DNA of 50,623 nt from an uncultured Clostridia bacterium (GCA_947175195.1 CAMWLQ010000009.1:1-50623); one strand, 5' to 3'; positions 26,388 to 34,143 are shown, counted from the stretch's first letter. Program-made: numbers and translations. Notes: generated by a model not told the origin, from the sequence alone.

Positions 26388-26428
26388 AAAAAAAACCGCC
26401 CGAGCGGAGGGAAAACGCATCAGGCGGT
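26388..26428 (-). terminator. Rho-independent terminator between ftsL-like gene and pbp
   Basis: On the minus strand ACCGCC and GGCGGT pair across a 22-nt loop and are followed by eight T (26388-26395). It lies 29 nt after the ftsL-like stop. It would end or attenuate transcription from the mraZ promoter before the pbp and mur genes. Confidence 0.75.
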
Positions 26429-26457
26429 AAATAAAGCTAATTTATGTATTTTGTCGT

Positions 26458-27201
26458 TTAGTTGAATATTTTGGACATTGCGTCGAAGAATTCGTCCCAG
26501 CCGTCGGTGCGGGGTGTCGCCTCGGGATATCCGACCGTTTGAACGTTGCTTACAGAGTAAGCGGGCTCGCCTGCGGGAACCATACCGTTTTGCAACGCTT
26601 TGCCGCGAATGGCGTCGTCGTCACGAAGGAGCGCAAGCTCTTGCTCCTGCTGAAGAACGATAGCCTGCTTTTGCGCGACCTTGTTTGCCATTGCGTCAGC
26701 TTGCGCCGATGCGTTGGATATGGATACGCCGGTAGCAATAACTGCAATCGCCAAAACGAGCGCCACCACTACGTACACGCAAAGCAAAATCTTGGTCTTG
26801 GTGTCGAGCGATGCACGGGCACGCTTTGCGGGCACTGCCTCCTTGTGCTGTTCTATATCCTGAGCGGGCTTTTCCGTAGCGTATGCGCGCGTCTTGACGG
26901 TGGGCAGCAAGTCCTCCTTGTCGCGAGGCGGCGCGTTTTTAACGGGACGCTCGACATGAGCAAGCTCGGGCGCGGGCGTTTCGGTTTCGGCAAGCATTTC
27001 GGGCGTGGTGTACATGGACTCGTCCTTTTGTACGTCGTCGGAAACAAGCATGCTGCTGCCTGCCCTTGCGGGTTCGGTTATGGGATCAATATCGGAAATG
27101 CGCGAGTAATCGGAAATATCCGGAATACCGTCTATCTCCGTATTGTAAAAACCGCCGAAACGGTCGCTATCGCGTCTTATTTGTCGTTTTGTTGTAACCA
27201 T
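26458..27201 (-). CDS. FtsL-like division protein with long cytosolic extension
   Basis: 247 residues, ATG 27201 with AGGAAGTGAG upstream. The layout is: 1-135 hydrophilic, Pro/Glu-rich and probably disordered cytosolic part; 137-158 a single membrane segment; 165-197 a short Gln/Ala/Leu heptad region outside the cell; then a polar tail. Position (between rsmH and the class B PBP), one membrane span and the extracellular coiled coil fit FtsL, which links DivIC/FtsB to the FtsW-PBP pair. FtsL is poorly conserved and usually about 100-120 residues with a short cytosolic part, so the N-terminal extension is unusual. Identity rests on context and architecture, not on sequence motifs. A terminator follows directly. 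Confidence 0.75.
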   Translation of the reverse strand: MVTTKRQIRRDSDRFGGFYNTEIDGIPDISDYSRISDIDPITEPARAGSSMLVSDDVQKDESMYTTPEMLAETETPAPELAHVERPVKNAPPRDKEDLLPTVKTRAYATEKPAQDIEQHKEAVPAKRARASLDTKTKILLCVYVVVALVLAIAVIATGVSISNASAQADAMANKVAQKQAIVLQQEQELALLRDDDAIRGKALQNGMVPAGEPAYSVSNVQTVGYPEATPRTDGWDEFFDAMSKIFN

Positions 27202-27212
27202 AACTCACTTCC

Positions 27213-28109
27213 TTATAGTTTTTCCGTTACTCTTAGCGTAGCGCTTGTGCTACGCGGGTTTGTCTGTTGTTCTTGCTCCGACGGCTTTTGTTTGAGCACC
27301 GTCTTACCTATCGCGCGGTGGTTGCACACGCACACGGGCAAACGCTTGGGGCAAATGCAGTCGGTTGCAAACTCGGTGAACGCCGCTTTTACTATGCGGT
27401 CCTCCAGCGAGTGAAAGCTGAGTATTGCCAGCCTTCCGCCCTTTTCTATCATTCCGAATATGCCGCAAATCGCGTCGTACAGCCCCTTAAGCTCGCCGTT
27501 GACTTCTATGCGGATAGCTTGAAAAGTCTTTTTGGCGGGGTGTCCGTTTTTGCGGTACGGCACCGAACTGCGTATAAGCTCCGCCAGCTCGACCGTTCGC
27601 TCAATGGGCTTTGCCGCCCTGCGCTTGACTATCGCGCCTGCTATGCGCCGCGCAAAGCTTTCCTCGCCGTAGCGCCTTAGTATGTCGGTCAGCTCTTCCT
27701 CACTGTACCCGTTGACTACGTCGTAAGCCGAAAAGTCTTGCGACTTGTCCATGCGCATGTCGAGCGCGCCGTCGTGCATATAAGAAAAACCGCGGCTCGC
27801 CTCGTCCAACTGATGCGACGACACGCCAAGGTCTATGACCGCGCCGCTTATTGTTGTGATGCCCTTTTCGCCGAGCAGCTTTACAGCATTTTCGTATTGA
27901 CCTTTAATGTACGTAATGTCGCCCGTAACATGGGCTTTGCAGTATTCGATGGCGTCTATGTCGCGGTCGATTGCGACCACCCTGCCGCCCGCGTTGAGTA
28001 TCGCTTGGGAATGTCCGCCGCCGCCGAGCGTGCCGTCCAGGTACAGTCCGTCGCGCTTAACGTTAAGCGATTCCACTATTTGTTGCGCTAAAATAGGTAT
28101 GTGATACAT
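27213..28109 (-). CDS. rsmH: 16S rRNA (cytosine-1402-N4)-methyltransferase
   Basis: 298 residues from ATG 28109, which shares one base with the mraZ stop (TAATG); the frame extends upstream inside mraZ but MYHIPILAQQIVESLN is the conserved family start. It methylates N4 of C1402 in the decoding centre of 16S rRNA using S-adenosylmethionine. Visible are the SAM-binding LDGTLGGGGHSQAIL, the following VVAIDRDIDAIEYC, DLGVSSHQLDEASRGFSY and the C-terminal SFHSLEDRIVK. It is the second gene of the dcw cluster (also called mraW). Confidence 0.96.
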   Translation of the reverse strand: MYHIPILAQQIVESLNVKRDGLYLDGTLGGGGHSQAILNAGGRVVAIDRDIDAIEYCKAHVTGDITYIKGQYENAVKLLGEKGITTISGAVIDLGVSSHQLDEASRGFSYMHDGALDMRMDKSQDFSAYDVVNGYSEEELTDILRRYGEESFARRIAGAIVKRRAAKPIERTVELAELIRSSVPYRKNGHPAKKTFQAIRIEVNGELKGLYDAICGIFGMIEKGGRLAILSFHSLEDRIVKAAFTEFATDCICPKRLPVCVCNHRAIGKTVLKQKPSEQEQQTNPRSTSATLRVTEKL

Positions 28110-28543
28110 TATATTTTGTTGCGCGATCCGGTAAACTGTGATATAATACGTTTGAAGTCCGTCGAATTTTTGTGATCGCGGTAGACTCCCTCGTCCCATA
28201 TCTCCACGTGGTCGTAAGCGCCTATGGTGATTATGTCCTTGGTGAGTCCACATTCTTCGATGAACGCCGAGTTGAGCGAAACCCTGCCCTGCTTGTCCTC
28301 TACAAGCTCTTGCGTGGACGAGAATATGGCGCGCTTAATGTCGTTCATATCCATATCCAGCATGTCGGCGTCTTTGAACCGCTCGATTACGAGTTTGTCA
28401 AAGTCGTCGCGCGGGTATATGCACAAGCACCTTTCAAAACCGCAAAAGATCATAGGATTATCACCCAGCAAGCGACGAAAAGCGGGCGGTATTCTTAACC
28501 TCCCCTTGTCGTCTAATTGATGATGATGCTGTCCGATGAACAT
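28109..28543 (-). CDS. mraZ: Transcriptional regulator MraZ
   Basis: 144 residues from the ATG at 28543, giving the usual MFIGQHHHQLDDKGRLRIPPAFR start with AAGGG 9 nt upstream; longer starts lie upstream but break family alignment. MraZ has two SpoVT/AbrB-like DNA-binding units, each with a DxKGR motif: DDKGRL at the N-terminus and EDKQGRVSLN in the second half. In studied bacteria it forms a ring, binds short TGGG-type repeats before its own gene and controls the dcw cluster. It is the first gene of the cluster here. Confidence 0.95.
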   Translation of the reverse strand: MFIGQHHHQLDDKGRLRIPPAFRRLLGDNPMIFCGFERCLCIYPRDDFDKLVIERFKDADMLDMDMNDIKRAIFSSTQELVEDKQGRVSLNSAFIEECGLTKDIITIGAYDHVEIWDEGVYRDHKNSTDFKRIISQFTGSRNKI

Positions 28544-28574
28544 ATCCATTAACCCTTTTCGATACTGTATGGAT

Positions 28575-28604
28575 AGTTTATCATACCCCATCGACCCTTG
28601 TCAA
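28575..28604 (-). promoter_or_regulatory. Likely promoter and MraZ control region
   Basis: TTGACA (28599-28604, minus strand) has only moderate -10 matches, TAAACT at 18 bp or GATAAA at 16 bp. AGGGG, AGGGT and TGGGG words overlap the -35 and spacer. They resemble MraZ-box cores, but their spacing is not the regular 10 bp known from E. coli, so operator function is tentative. Confidence 0.55.
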
Positions 28605-28758
28605 CCCCTTTTGACCACATTTACCAATTTTTTTGCGGAAAACCGCCTATTTTTCGATGGAATTCGATATTTTTTGCTGTCGAATAAATAATATCGGTGG
28701 CGTACCACGCATAATCATAGGGAAAGATTATATATCTTATCGCAATTTGACCACACAA

Positions 28759-28788
28759 CAAAAAAGCTCTCGTATAACGGGAGCTTTT
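28759..28788 (-). terminator. Terminator between the phosphoesterase gene and mraZ
   Basis: AAAAGCTCCCG pairs with CGAGAGCTTTT (one G-A mismatch) and runs into T residues on the minus strand. It lies 15 nt after the stop at 28804 and insulates the dcw promoter from the upstream gene. The plus strand also ends in T, but no plus-strand gene precedes it. Confidence 0.8.
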
Positions 28789-28803
28789 AATTTGTATATT
28801 CTT

Positions 28804-29487
28804 TTATAATACAGTCACCGCAGTGTTGTTTATAAGGTCGCATGACGTGAGTAAATACCTTATGCCGTTTTTTACGAGCGTCTTTTTGGCGTAGCAGTTT
28901 TTGCCGTGAATGTGCCCGTACACGACCGCGTCAATGCCGTACTTTTCAAACAGGTCGGTTACGGGCGTATTTTCAAACTTAACGGTGAATGGCGGATAAT
29001 GTATCATAAACACCAGTCTATCGCCGTCCGCCTTGAGCTTTTGCATTGCTTGCAGGGACATTTCTATGCGCAACAGCTCGCGCGCGTAAAGGCGCTTGCC
29101 GTCCTCGGTCTTGTCGTCCGCGCTCCAGCCGCGGCTGCCGCCCACTATTACGTCACCTATCTTGACGCAGTCGTTTTGTATGGCGTAAACGTCTTGCGGG
29201 AGCGCGCCACGCACGGCGGATATGCTTTTCCACCAATAGTCGTGATTGCCGCGCGTAATGATTTTTTTGCCGTTCAGCTTGCCTATGTACTGAAGGTCGG
29301 GTACAGCCTGCTCGAGCGTCATAGCCCAGCTTAAATCCCCCGCAAGCAAAACCAAATCGTCCGCCTGAACGCACTCGAGCGATTTTTCTATATCGTCCAA
29401 ATAGTTATCCCACACCTCGCCGAAAATGTCCATCGGCTTGGGATTGTTTATTGACAAATGCAAATCGGAAATTGCGTAAACCTTCAT
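28804..29487 (-). CDS. Calcineurin-like metallophosphoesterase
   Basis: 227 residues from ATG 29487. An ATG two codons earlier (29493) directly abuts the -10 box, and the 6-bp rule seen at other promoters here selects the second ATG. All metal-binding motifs of the family are present in order: SDLHLS near the N-terminus, LLAGDLSW, TRGNHDYWW, MIHYPP and YGHIHG. No membrane segment or signal peptide is seen, so it is cytosolic. Substrate cannot be read from sequence; close family members act on cyclic nucleotides, nucleotides or nucleic acids. It stands alone with its own promoter and terminator. Confidence 0.9.
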   Translation of the reverse strand: MKVYAISDLHLSINNPKPMDIFGEVWDNYLDDIEKSLECVQADDLVLLAGDLSWAMTLEQAVPDLQYIGKLNGKKIITRGNHDYWWKSISAVRGALPQDVYAIQNDCVKIGDVIVGGSRGWSADDKTEDGKRLYARELLRIEMSLQAMQKLKADGDRLVFMIHYPPFTVKFENTPVTDLFEKYGIDAVVYGHIHGKNCYAKKTLVKNGIRYLLTSCDLINNTAVTVL

Positions 29488-29493
29488 ACGCAT

Positions 29494-29522
29494 ATTGTAA
29501 CACTACACAGCTAAAAAGTCAA
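29494..29522 (-). promoter_or_regulatory. Promoter predicted to give a leaderless transcript (gene at 29487)
   Basis: Minus strand: TTGACT (29517-29522), 17-bp spacer, TACAAT (29494-29499). Six bases (ATGCGT) separate the -10 box from the ATG at 29487. The upstream ATG is inside those six bases and would not be transcribed as a full codon. Confidence 0.7.
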
Positions 29523-29528
29523 TTAATT

Positions 29529-29627
29529 AAGGTTGAGATTCCTCGCGTTGCTCGGAATGACAAAATAGCTTGATAATATAGCAAAATTACTTTTGTCACT
29601 CCGAACGCAGTGAGGAGTCTCAACCTT
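29529..29627. repeat. Palindromic dispersed repeat (38-bp imperfect inverted arms)
   Basis: AAGGTTGAGATTCCTCGC...GGAATGACAAAA at 29529-29565 is the near reverse complement of TTTTGTCACTCCGAACGC...GAGTCTCAACCTT at 29590-29627, with about 25 bp of AT-rich spacer. Families of this kind (TGTCATTCCGAGC...GAGGAATCT) are widespread intergenic repeats in many bacterial genomes. No protein is encoded. Confidence 0.75.
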
Positions 29628-29646
29628 ATTCATAATTCTACATTAT

Positions 29647-30234
29647 CTAAGTTTCTTCGTCGCCGAACGTCGGGAAAATATTATCCACGCCCGGGCAGGC
29701 GCAGCCCGTGCAAGGCGGATACTGACAATACCCGTATGTGGGCACAAGAATATCCACCGGTGCGGTAACCTTGATTATTTGAATACGACAGCCCGATATA
29801 CTGACGGCGTTTGTGCCGATTATAGCGCCGCCCGCGATATTCATATTTGTTTGCACCTCGATCGAAAACGTAACTGCGGTATTGTTAAACGGCAAACGCA
29901 ACAATACGTCCTTGTTCTCCCTGTACGTAGCCTGCACGGTGGTAAGCTGCCCGTTTGCCGAATACGTTACGGCAAACGTGGTTACAATCTCGCCCACCAC
30001 CCTGCTGCAGCCGTCGCCGCACGAGGTTACCGAAAAGCCCTCGAACTCGCTGCCGATGACACGCGCCGACACAAACTCCGCGCCCTGCGGAATTTGATTG
30101 ACCGTAGTGAGAGTAAGCGTTATATTTTCGTCGGTCGTCGCGCAACCGTCAAACACGCGCTTGACCTCAATCACCATACGGCAACGCAAACCGTCCTGAA
30201 AGTTACCGCCGCAACCCGCCTTAACTACCGCCAT
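29647..30234 (-). CDS. Cysteine-rich protein resembling clostridial spore-coat/SPOCS-type proteins
   Basis: 195 residues, ATG 30234, with GGAGGG 12 nt upstream inside a hairpin. No signal peptide or membrane segment. The pattern IEVKRVFDGC, a beta-rich middle with TSCGDGCSR, LRLPFNNTAVTFSIEVQ and the ending PVDILVPTYGYCQYPPC, CTGCACPG resembles a large group of uncharacterised clostridial proteins that share VKRVFD-C and VPTYGYC-type motifs and are often linked to spore coats. The seven-plus cysteines could bind metal or cross-link. The assignment is from remembered patterns and is tentative. Confidence 0.8.
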   Translation of the reverse strand: MAVVKAGCGGNFQDGLRCRMVIEVKRVFDGCATTDENITLTLTTVNQIPQGAEFVSARVIGSEFEGFSVTSCGDGCSRVVGEIVTTFAVTYSANGQLTTVQATYRENKDVLLRLPFNNTAVTFSIEVQTNMNIAGGAIIGTNAVSISGCRIQIIKVTAPVDILVPTYGYCQYPPCTGCACPGVDNIFPTFGDEET

Positions 30235-30295
30235 AAAAAATACCGCCCTCCATGCAAATTTCTACTCGATTAATATATGCACGGAAAGGCGGTAT
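30235..30295 (-). terminator. Two-part hairpin with T-run directly before the next start codon
   Basis: Minus strand: ATACCGCC pairs with GGCGGTAT; inside it CCGTGCA pairs with TGCATGG around a 21-nt loop. Six T follow (30235-30240), then the ATG at 30234. It ends the lipoprotein transcript. Because the GGAGGG of the next gene lies in the descending arm, readthrough mRNA would also hide that ribosome-binding site. Confidence 0.75.
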
Positions 30296-30321
30296 AGTTA
30301 CTTATAGATTAATTAATGGGC

Positions 30322-33024
30322 TTAGTTAAACTCGACGGCATCGCCGATATATTCGATAATGTAGTCGACGGTAATATCGGATTTGTTTTCGATAAACTCG
30401 TCCACAAGCGTGTCGTAATCGTCGAGCTGTTTGTTAAGATTGGTTGTGGAAATATTTACCGAAACATTAACGCCGCTGTTCTTGTCTGCTACGTCCGCGG
30501 TAAGAGTTCCGTAATTCTCCTCTTGCACAAACAGCATAGGCACCTTAACCGCGACCTCAACCACCTCGCCGTCTTCTATGGCGTAAAAGTACTGCGTGCG
30601 GAATTCTATATCATATCTACGCGACGCGGTTTTCAAACTAATACCGCCAACCTTTTTAGCCTCCCAAGCAGTAGACGAGTTGTTTACGTAAAAGTTTTCG
30701 GTTTTGTCGGTCTTTTCGTACTTAACGGAATTTATTCCGCTTACATCGGCAAGATCGAACCACAGCGTATTAAACGTTAATGATGACTTTGTTTCGCGTA
30801 CCTCGTAGGAAATAAGCTTGCCTGTTGTGGCATTGTACAGCTCGCTGATATAGCCGTCAAATACTACCATGCCGTCAGCTTTGTTACCGACAGCGGATAC
30901 GTAGTTGCCGTCGATGTAGAAGTCCGCCGCGCTTGCAATAGCCCTGTCGGTTACGCCGCTTGCCGTCAGGAACTCGTTGATATGTCCCGTCACCTTGCCG
31001 TTAGCGTCGCGCGACACGTCGAACATTGCACGGCGCACACCGAGATACTTAATGGCGAAAGTGTATCCGTTGTCCGTTATCGTATACGTAAGCGCATTAG
31101 CGTCGCTCAACTGAATACGAACGTTACGGGCGCCGCCCAAAAGGTTCATAGAGAGTGCGATTTGCATTTCCTGACCGCCAATCGTATAGTCAAGCACGTA
31201 GTATATTTTGCCGCCGCTGCAATCTATGGTTACGTCGTATATTCCGTGCTTAAACGCATAGTGCGCATAGTCGGACGGATTGCTGTCCACATGATTGTTA
31301 AATATTGTTACGGTAGCCGCGCTTACGCTTTCCACAACGGACAACGCATTGAAAAAGCGCTCGGACTGTTTAAGGTTGTCGGCTATCATGTGCCACTGCT
31401 CGCCAAAGCCCTTGCTCGGCATTTGCGATTTGCTCACGAACGACGAGTAATCCTCCTCAGTCTTTTTTACGGTGCTCGCGTTGACCAAATTGGTGGAGTA
31501 ATCGGGTAACATAGCCTCGGGTATGTACGAATACGGATCGAGCTGATAGCCCGAAAGCAACGAGCTCAACAACGCCTTTACGTCCACGTTTTCCCCGTAT
31601 GCCGCGTACAGCGTAACGTTGCTCGTTACGGTAAGCGGGAATGTGGCTACGTTTTGGCACGCGCTGTCAGTGCACCAACCGAGGAAACGCTTACCTTCGG
31701 GCGGCGTGGGTGCAGTAGGATTGACAATAGTATCGCCGTAGTCCTTTTGCACGGACGGAACTGCGCTACCCTCGCCGCTGTTAAACGTTACGGTATACTT
31801 TTGCTTTACCTTGCTGACTATTGCATAGTACGACGCGTCGGCGTTTGCATTAGGCAATGTTTGCAACACTGCGCCGCCAGCCGTCAAGCTCCATCCCTCG
31901 AACGTGTAATCCCATTCCGCGGTGTCTTGCTTGCTGTAAGCGTAGGGAACAACGGTAGCGCCTTCCTTTAGCTTTTGGGTGGAAAGGCTGTTGCCGTCCT
32001 CGTCATACCAGCTGATAGTGTATTCTATATCGGCATACGCCGCATACAGCGTAACGTTGCCCGTGACTGTCAGCGGGAACGTAGCGGCGTTTTGGCACGC
32101 GCTGTCCATGTACCAACCGACAAAATACATACCTCTCGGCGCCGTGGGCGACGTGGGGCTTTCCAATGCGGTGCCGTAATCCTTTTGCACGGACGGCACA
32201 CTACTGCCCGCTCCGCAATCAAACGTAACGGTGTATTTTTGTTTTACCTTGCTGACTATCGCATAATACGACGCGTCGGCGTTCACCTTGGGCAGCGTTT
32301 GCAAAACAGTGCCGCCAGCAGTCAAGCTCCAGCCCTCGAACGTGTAATCCCATTCCGCGGTGTCCTGCTTGTCGTAAGCGTATGCGGCGGTAGCGCCCGT
32401 CCTCAGCGTTTGCGTGGCAAGGCTGTTTCCTTCCTCGTCGTACCAACGGACGGTATATTCGGTTGCCTCGCCCTCGCCGTACTTTGCATACAGCGTGACG
32501 TTGGCTGTTACGGTAAGCGGCAATACGGCAGCGGTGTTGCATGCGCTGTCAGTGCACCATTCAATAAAATACTTACCGTCGGGCGGAGTGGGCTCGGCGA
32601 GGTTTTCCAACGTATCGCCGTAATCCTTTTGCACGGACGGCACGCTGCTGCCCTCGCCGCTGTTAAACGTAACGGTGTATTTTTGCTTTATCTTGCTGAC
32701 TATCGCGTAGTACGACGCATCGGCGCTTACCTTGGGCAACGTTTGCAAAACAGTGCCGCCCGCAGTCAAACTCCAGCCCTCGAACGTGTAATCCCATTCG
32801 GCGGTATCCTGCTTGTCATAAGTGTACGTGGGAGCAGTACCCTCTTTCAAATTTTGCGTAGCAAGGACGTTGCCACTCTCGTCGTACCAAGCTATCGAGT
32901 ACGTAACGTCGTCTTTGCCGTCGTCCGGCGTTTCCGACGAATTGGTGCCGCCGCAACCGACGGCGCAAACGGATATTAACGACGCCGACGTAAGCGCGGC
33001 TAATGCGGTCAAAAGTTTCTTCAT
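30322..33024 (-). CDS. Surface lipoprotein with three Listeria-Bacteroides-type (Flg_new/InlB) repeats
   Basis: 900 residues, ATG 33024 with AAAAGGAG. A lipoprotein signal peptide ends in AVGC (lipobox), so Cys24 would be lipidated and the protein anchored outside the membrane. Residues about 40-490 are three near-identical units of about 147 residues, each holding two beta-grasp-like subrepeats: YTFEGWSLTAGG with YYAIVSKVKQKYTVTF, and FxGWCTDSACxxAAxFPLTVTxNVTLYAAY. Such repeats are typical of surface proteins of gut Bacillota and of InlB. The C-terminal 410 residues are beta-rich and not recognised. It follows the XRE gene by 30 nt, probably in one operon. Confidence 0.92.
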   Translation of the reverse strand: MKKLLTALAALTSASLISVCAVGCGGTNSSETPDDGKDDVTYSIAWYDESGNVLATQNLKEGTAPTYTYDKQDTAEWDYTFEGWSLTAGGTVLQTLPKVSADASYYAIVSKIKQKYTVTFNSGEGSSVPSVQKDYGDTLENLAEPTPPDGKYFIEWCTDSACNTAAVLPLTVTANVTLYAKYGEGEATEYTVRWYDEEGNSLATQTLRTGATAAYAYDKQDTAEWDYTFEGWSLTAGGTVLQTLPKVNADASYYAIVSKVKQKYTVTFDCGAGSSVPSVQKDYGTALESPTSPTAPRGMYFVGWYMDSACQNAATFPLTVTGNVTLYAAYADIEYTISWYDEDGNSLSTQKLKEGATVVPYAYSKQDTAEWDYTFEGWSLTAGGAVLQTLPNANADASYYAIVSKVKQKYTVTFNSGEGSAVPSVQKDYGDTIVNPTAPTPPEGKRFLGWCTDSACQNVATFPLTVTSNVTLYAAYGENVDVKALLSSLLSGYQLDPYSYIPEAMLPDYSTNLVNASTVKKTEEDYSSFVSKSQMPSKGFGEQWHMIADNLKQSERFFNALSVVESVSAATVTIFNNHVDSNPSDYAHYAFKHGIYDVTIDCSGGKIYYVLDYTIGGQEMQIALSMNLLGGARNVRIQLSDANALTYTITDNGYTFAIKYLGVRRAMFDVSRDANGKVTGHINEFLTASGVTDRAIASAADFYIDGNYVSAVGNKADGMVVFDGYISELYNATTGKLISYEVRETKSSLTFNTLWFDLADVSGINSVKYEKTDKTENFYVNNSSTAWEAKKVGGISLKTASRRYDIEFRTQYFYAIEDGEVVEVAVKVPMLFVQEENYGTLTADVADKNSGVNVSVNISTTNLNKQLDDYDTLVDEFIENKSDITVDYIIEYIGDAVEFN
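31570..32910 (-). repeat. Three tandem ~440-bp coding repeats in the lipoprotein gene
   Basis: The DNA of the three units is nearly identical in long stretches (for example the coding of KQDTAEWDYTFEGWSLTAGG recurs three times). Unit count may vary between strains by homologous recombination and may confuse short-read assembly. Confidence 0.85.
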
Positions 33025-33054
33025 TGTTTTCTCCTTTTAAATTACAAATTATCT

Positions 33055-33933
33055 TTACAGCTCTTCGCCCTTGTTGAGCTTGTGCATTTGCGGTACAAAC
33101 ACGAACGTCGCAACCACCATTGCAACAAATATCATAAACAGGAACGTGAGCATGAATATGAGCATCTTGATTACTGCAAACAGGATTTTTACGACAATCA
33201 AGAATATTATGCCGTCAAGGTCGAGCGAGAATATTACGCCGGGCATACCGACTATCTTGCCGCCGACCAAAACTATATCCACAACGATGCCGTCCCAAAA
33301 CAGCTGAGCAAAAAACGGATAGCCGCACACTACGGTAAACGCCATTATTGCTATGTACATAACGGTGTCCTCGGGACTTTTAATAGCAAGGACGGTAAAC
33401 AGCACCAACAGCGCGACCGTAATGATTGCCGATACTATAAGTCCGCGGTTACGGCGTTTTTTGCCGCGGTCGACCTCCGCTTGCTTTTTTGCTTTTACCG
33501 CACGTTCCGCCTGCTGCTTTTGTAATTTTTGCTCGTTTTCCTGAACTTTCTTTATATTTTCTCTACGGAGCGCGCACTGCTTGCAAATTACGACGGGCGT
33601 AGTGCAAGACTCCTCACCCTCATGTACAAGCTTGCCGCAATCCTTGCAAAAACCCACTACCTTTCCGCTTTCGGTTTTACCGAATTCATCGGCGGTAGCA
33701 GTTGCCGCCGTTTCGGTTACGTTTTCGCCGCCCTCCTCGAAATAGCTTATAGGCACGCCGAATATCTTAGCCATTTTGGACAGCGTTTCAAAGTCGGGAT
33801 ACGACTTGCCGCTCTCCCACTTTGACACGGCTTGAAACGTTACGTTCAGTTTTGTTCCCAGTTCCGCCTGCGTCATATTATTGGACTTTCGCAGCGCGGA
33901 AATTTTTTCGTTGATTTCCATATCCTTTTCCAA
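33055..33933 (-). CDS. XRE-family regulator fused to a Cys-ribbon and a membrane domain
   Basis: 292 residues from TTG 33933; GAGGAG stands 5 nt upstream, whereas the ATG at 33921 has its AGG too close. Residues 7-66 are a HTH_XRE domain (MTQAELGTKLNVTFQAVSKWE is the DNA-reading part). Residues 94-121 have FCKDCGKL and ICKQCALR, a likely zinc ribbon. After a basic coiled linker (125-163), four or so membrane segments occupy 164-282. It is thus a membrane-bound transcription factor or one tethered near the envelope. It has its own promoter with upstream repeats and heads a two-gene unit with the repeat lipoprotein, which it may control. Confidence 0.88.
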   Translation of the reverse strand: MEKDMEINEKISALRKSNNMTQAELGTKLNVTFQAVSKWESGKSYPDFETLSKMAKIFGVPISYFEEGGENVTETAATATADEFGKTESGKVVGFCKDCGKLVHEGEESCTTPVVICKQCALRRENIKKVQENEQKLQKQQAERAVKAKKQAEVDRGKKRRNRGLIVSAIITVALLVLFTVLAIKSPEDTVMYIAIMAFTVVCGYPFFAQLFWDGIVVDIVLVGGKIVGMPGVIFSLDLDGIIFLIVVKILFAVIKMLIFMLTFLFMIFVAMVVATFVFVPQMHKLNKGEEL

Positions 33934-33956
33934 TTTTCTCCTCGAATACTAAAAAA

Positions 33957-33985
33957 ATTATACCACGCCGACCGGAATATGTAAA
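33957..33985 (-). promoter_or_regulatory. Promoter of the XRE-lipoprotein operon
   Basis: Minus strand: TTTACA (33980-33985), 17-bp spacer, TATAAT (33957-33962). A short T-rich leader leads to GAGGAG and the TTG start, so this mRNA has a normal ribosome-binding site. Confidence 0.8.
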
Positions 33986-34005
33986 GATTTACGACTAAAC
34001 TATCG

Positions 34006-34034
34006 GTTGAATACGCTTTACTTTCAGTTGAATA
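34006..34034. promoter_or_regulatory. Two GTTGAATA direct repeats 21 bp apart upstream of the XRE promoter
   Basis: GTTGAATA occurs at 34006-34013 and 34027-34034, two helical turns apart and upstream of the -35 box. A TCAAC-CAAAA-GTTGA dyad follows at 34106-34120. Placement on one face of the helix fits cooperative binding, perhaps by the XRE protein itself. Confidence 0.4.
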
Positions 34035-34060
34035 TCGATTGATTAATTGTTTTTGAGGTG

Positions 34061-34096
34061 AAAAAACCGTGAAATACGTTGATTTACACGGGTTTT
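34061..34096 (-). terminator. Terminator of the lon-engB operon
   Basis: Minus strand: AAACC-GTG-AAAT pairs with ATTTCACGGTTT with two single-base bulges, followed by a run of T. It lies 47 nt after the engB stop. Confidence 0.65.
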
Positions 34097-34143
34097 GAAA
34101 ACAGCTCAACCAAAAGTTGATTGCAGTAGATTTATGTAGAAAA

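Noticed and set aside
26174-26389. Longer N-terminus for the penicillin-binding protein
   Set aside because: It translates a palindromic repeat; the GAGAGGTGG site and the membrane anchor support ATG 26173.
28620-28700. GCGG-AAAA-CCGC hairpin upstream of mraZ as a riboswitch
   Set aside because: Four-base-pair stem only, no aptamer-like conserved pairing seen.
31570-32910. CRISPR or insertion sequence suspected from long direct repeats
   Set aside because: The repeats are coding protein domains in a lipoprotein; no spacers, no transposase.
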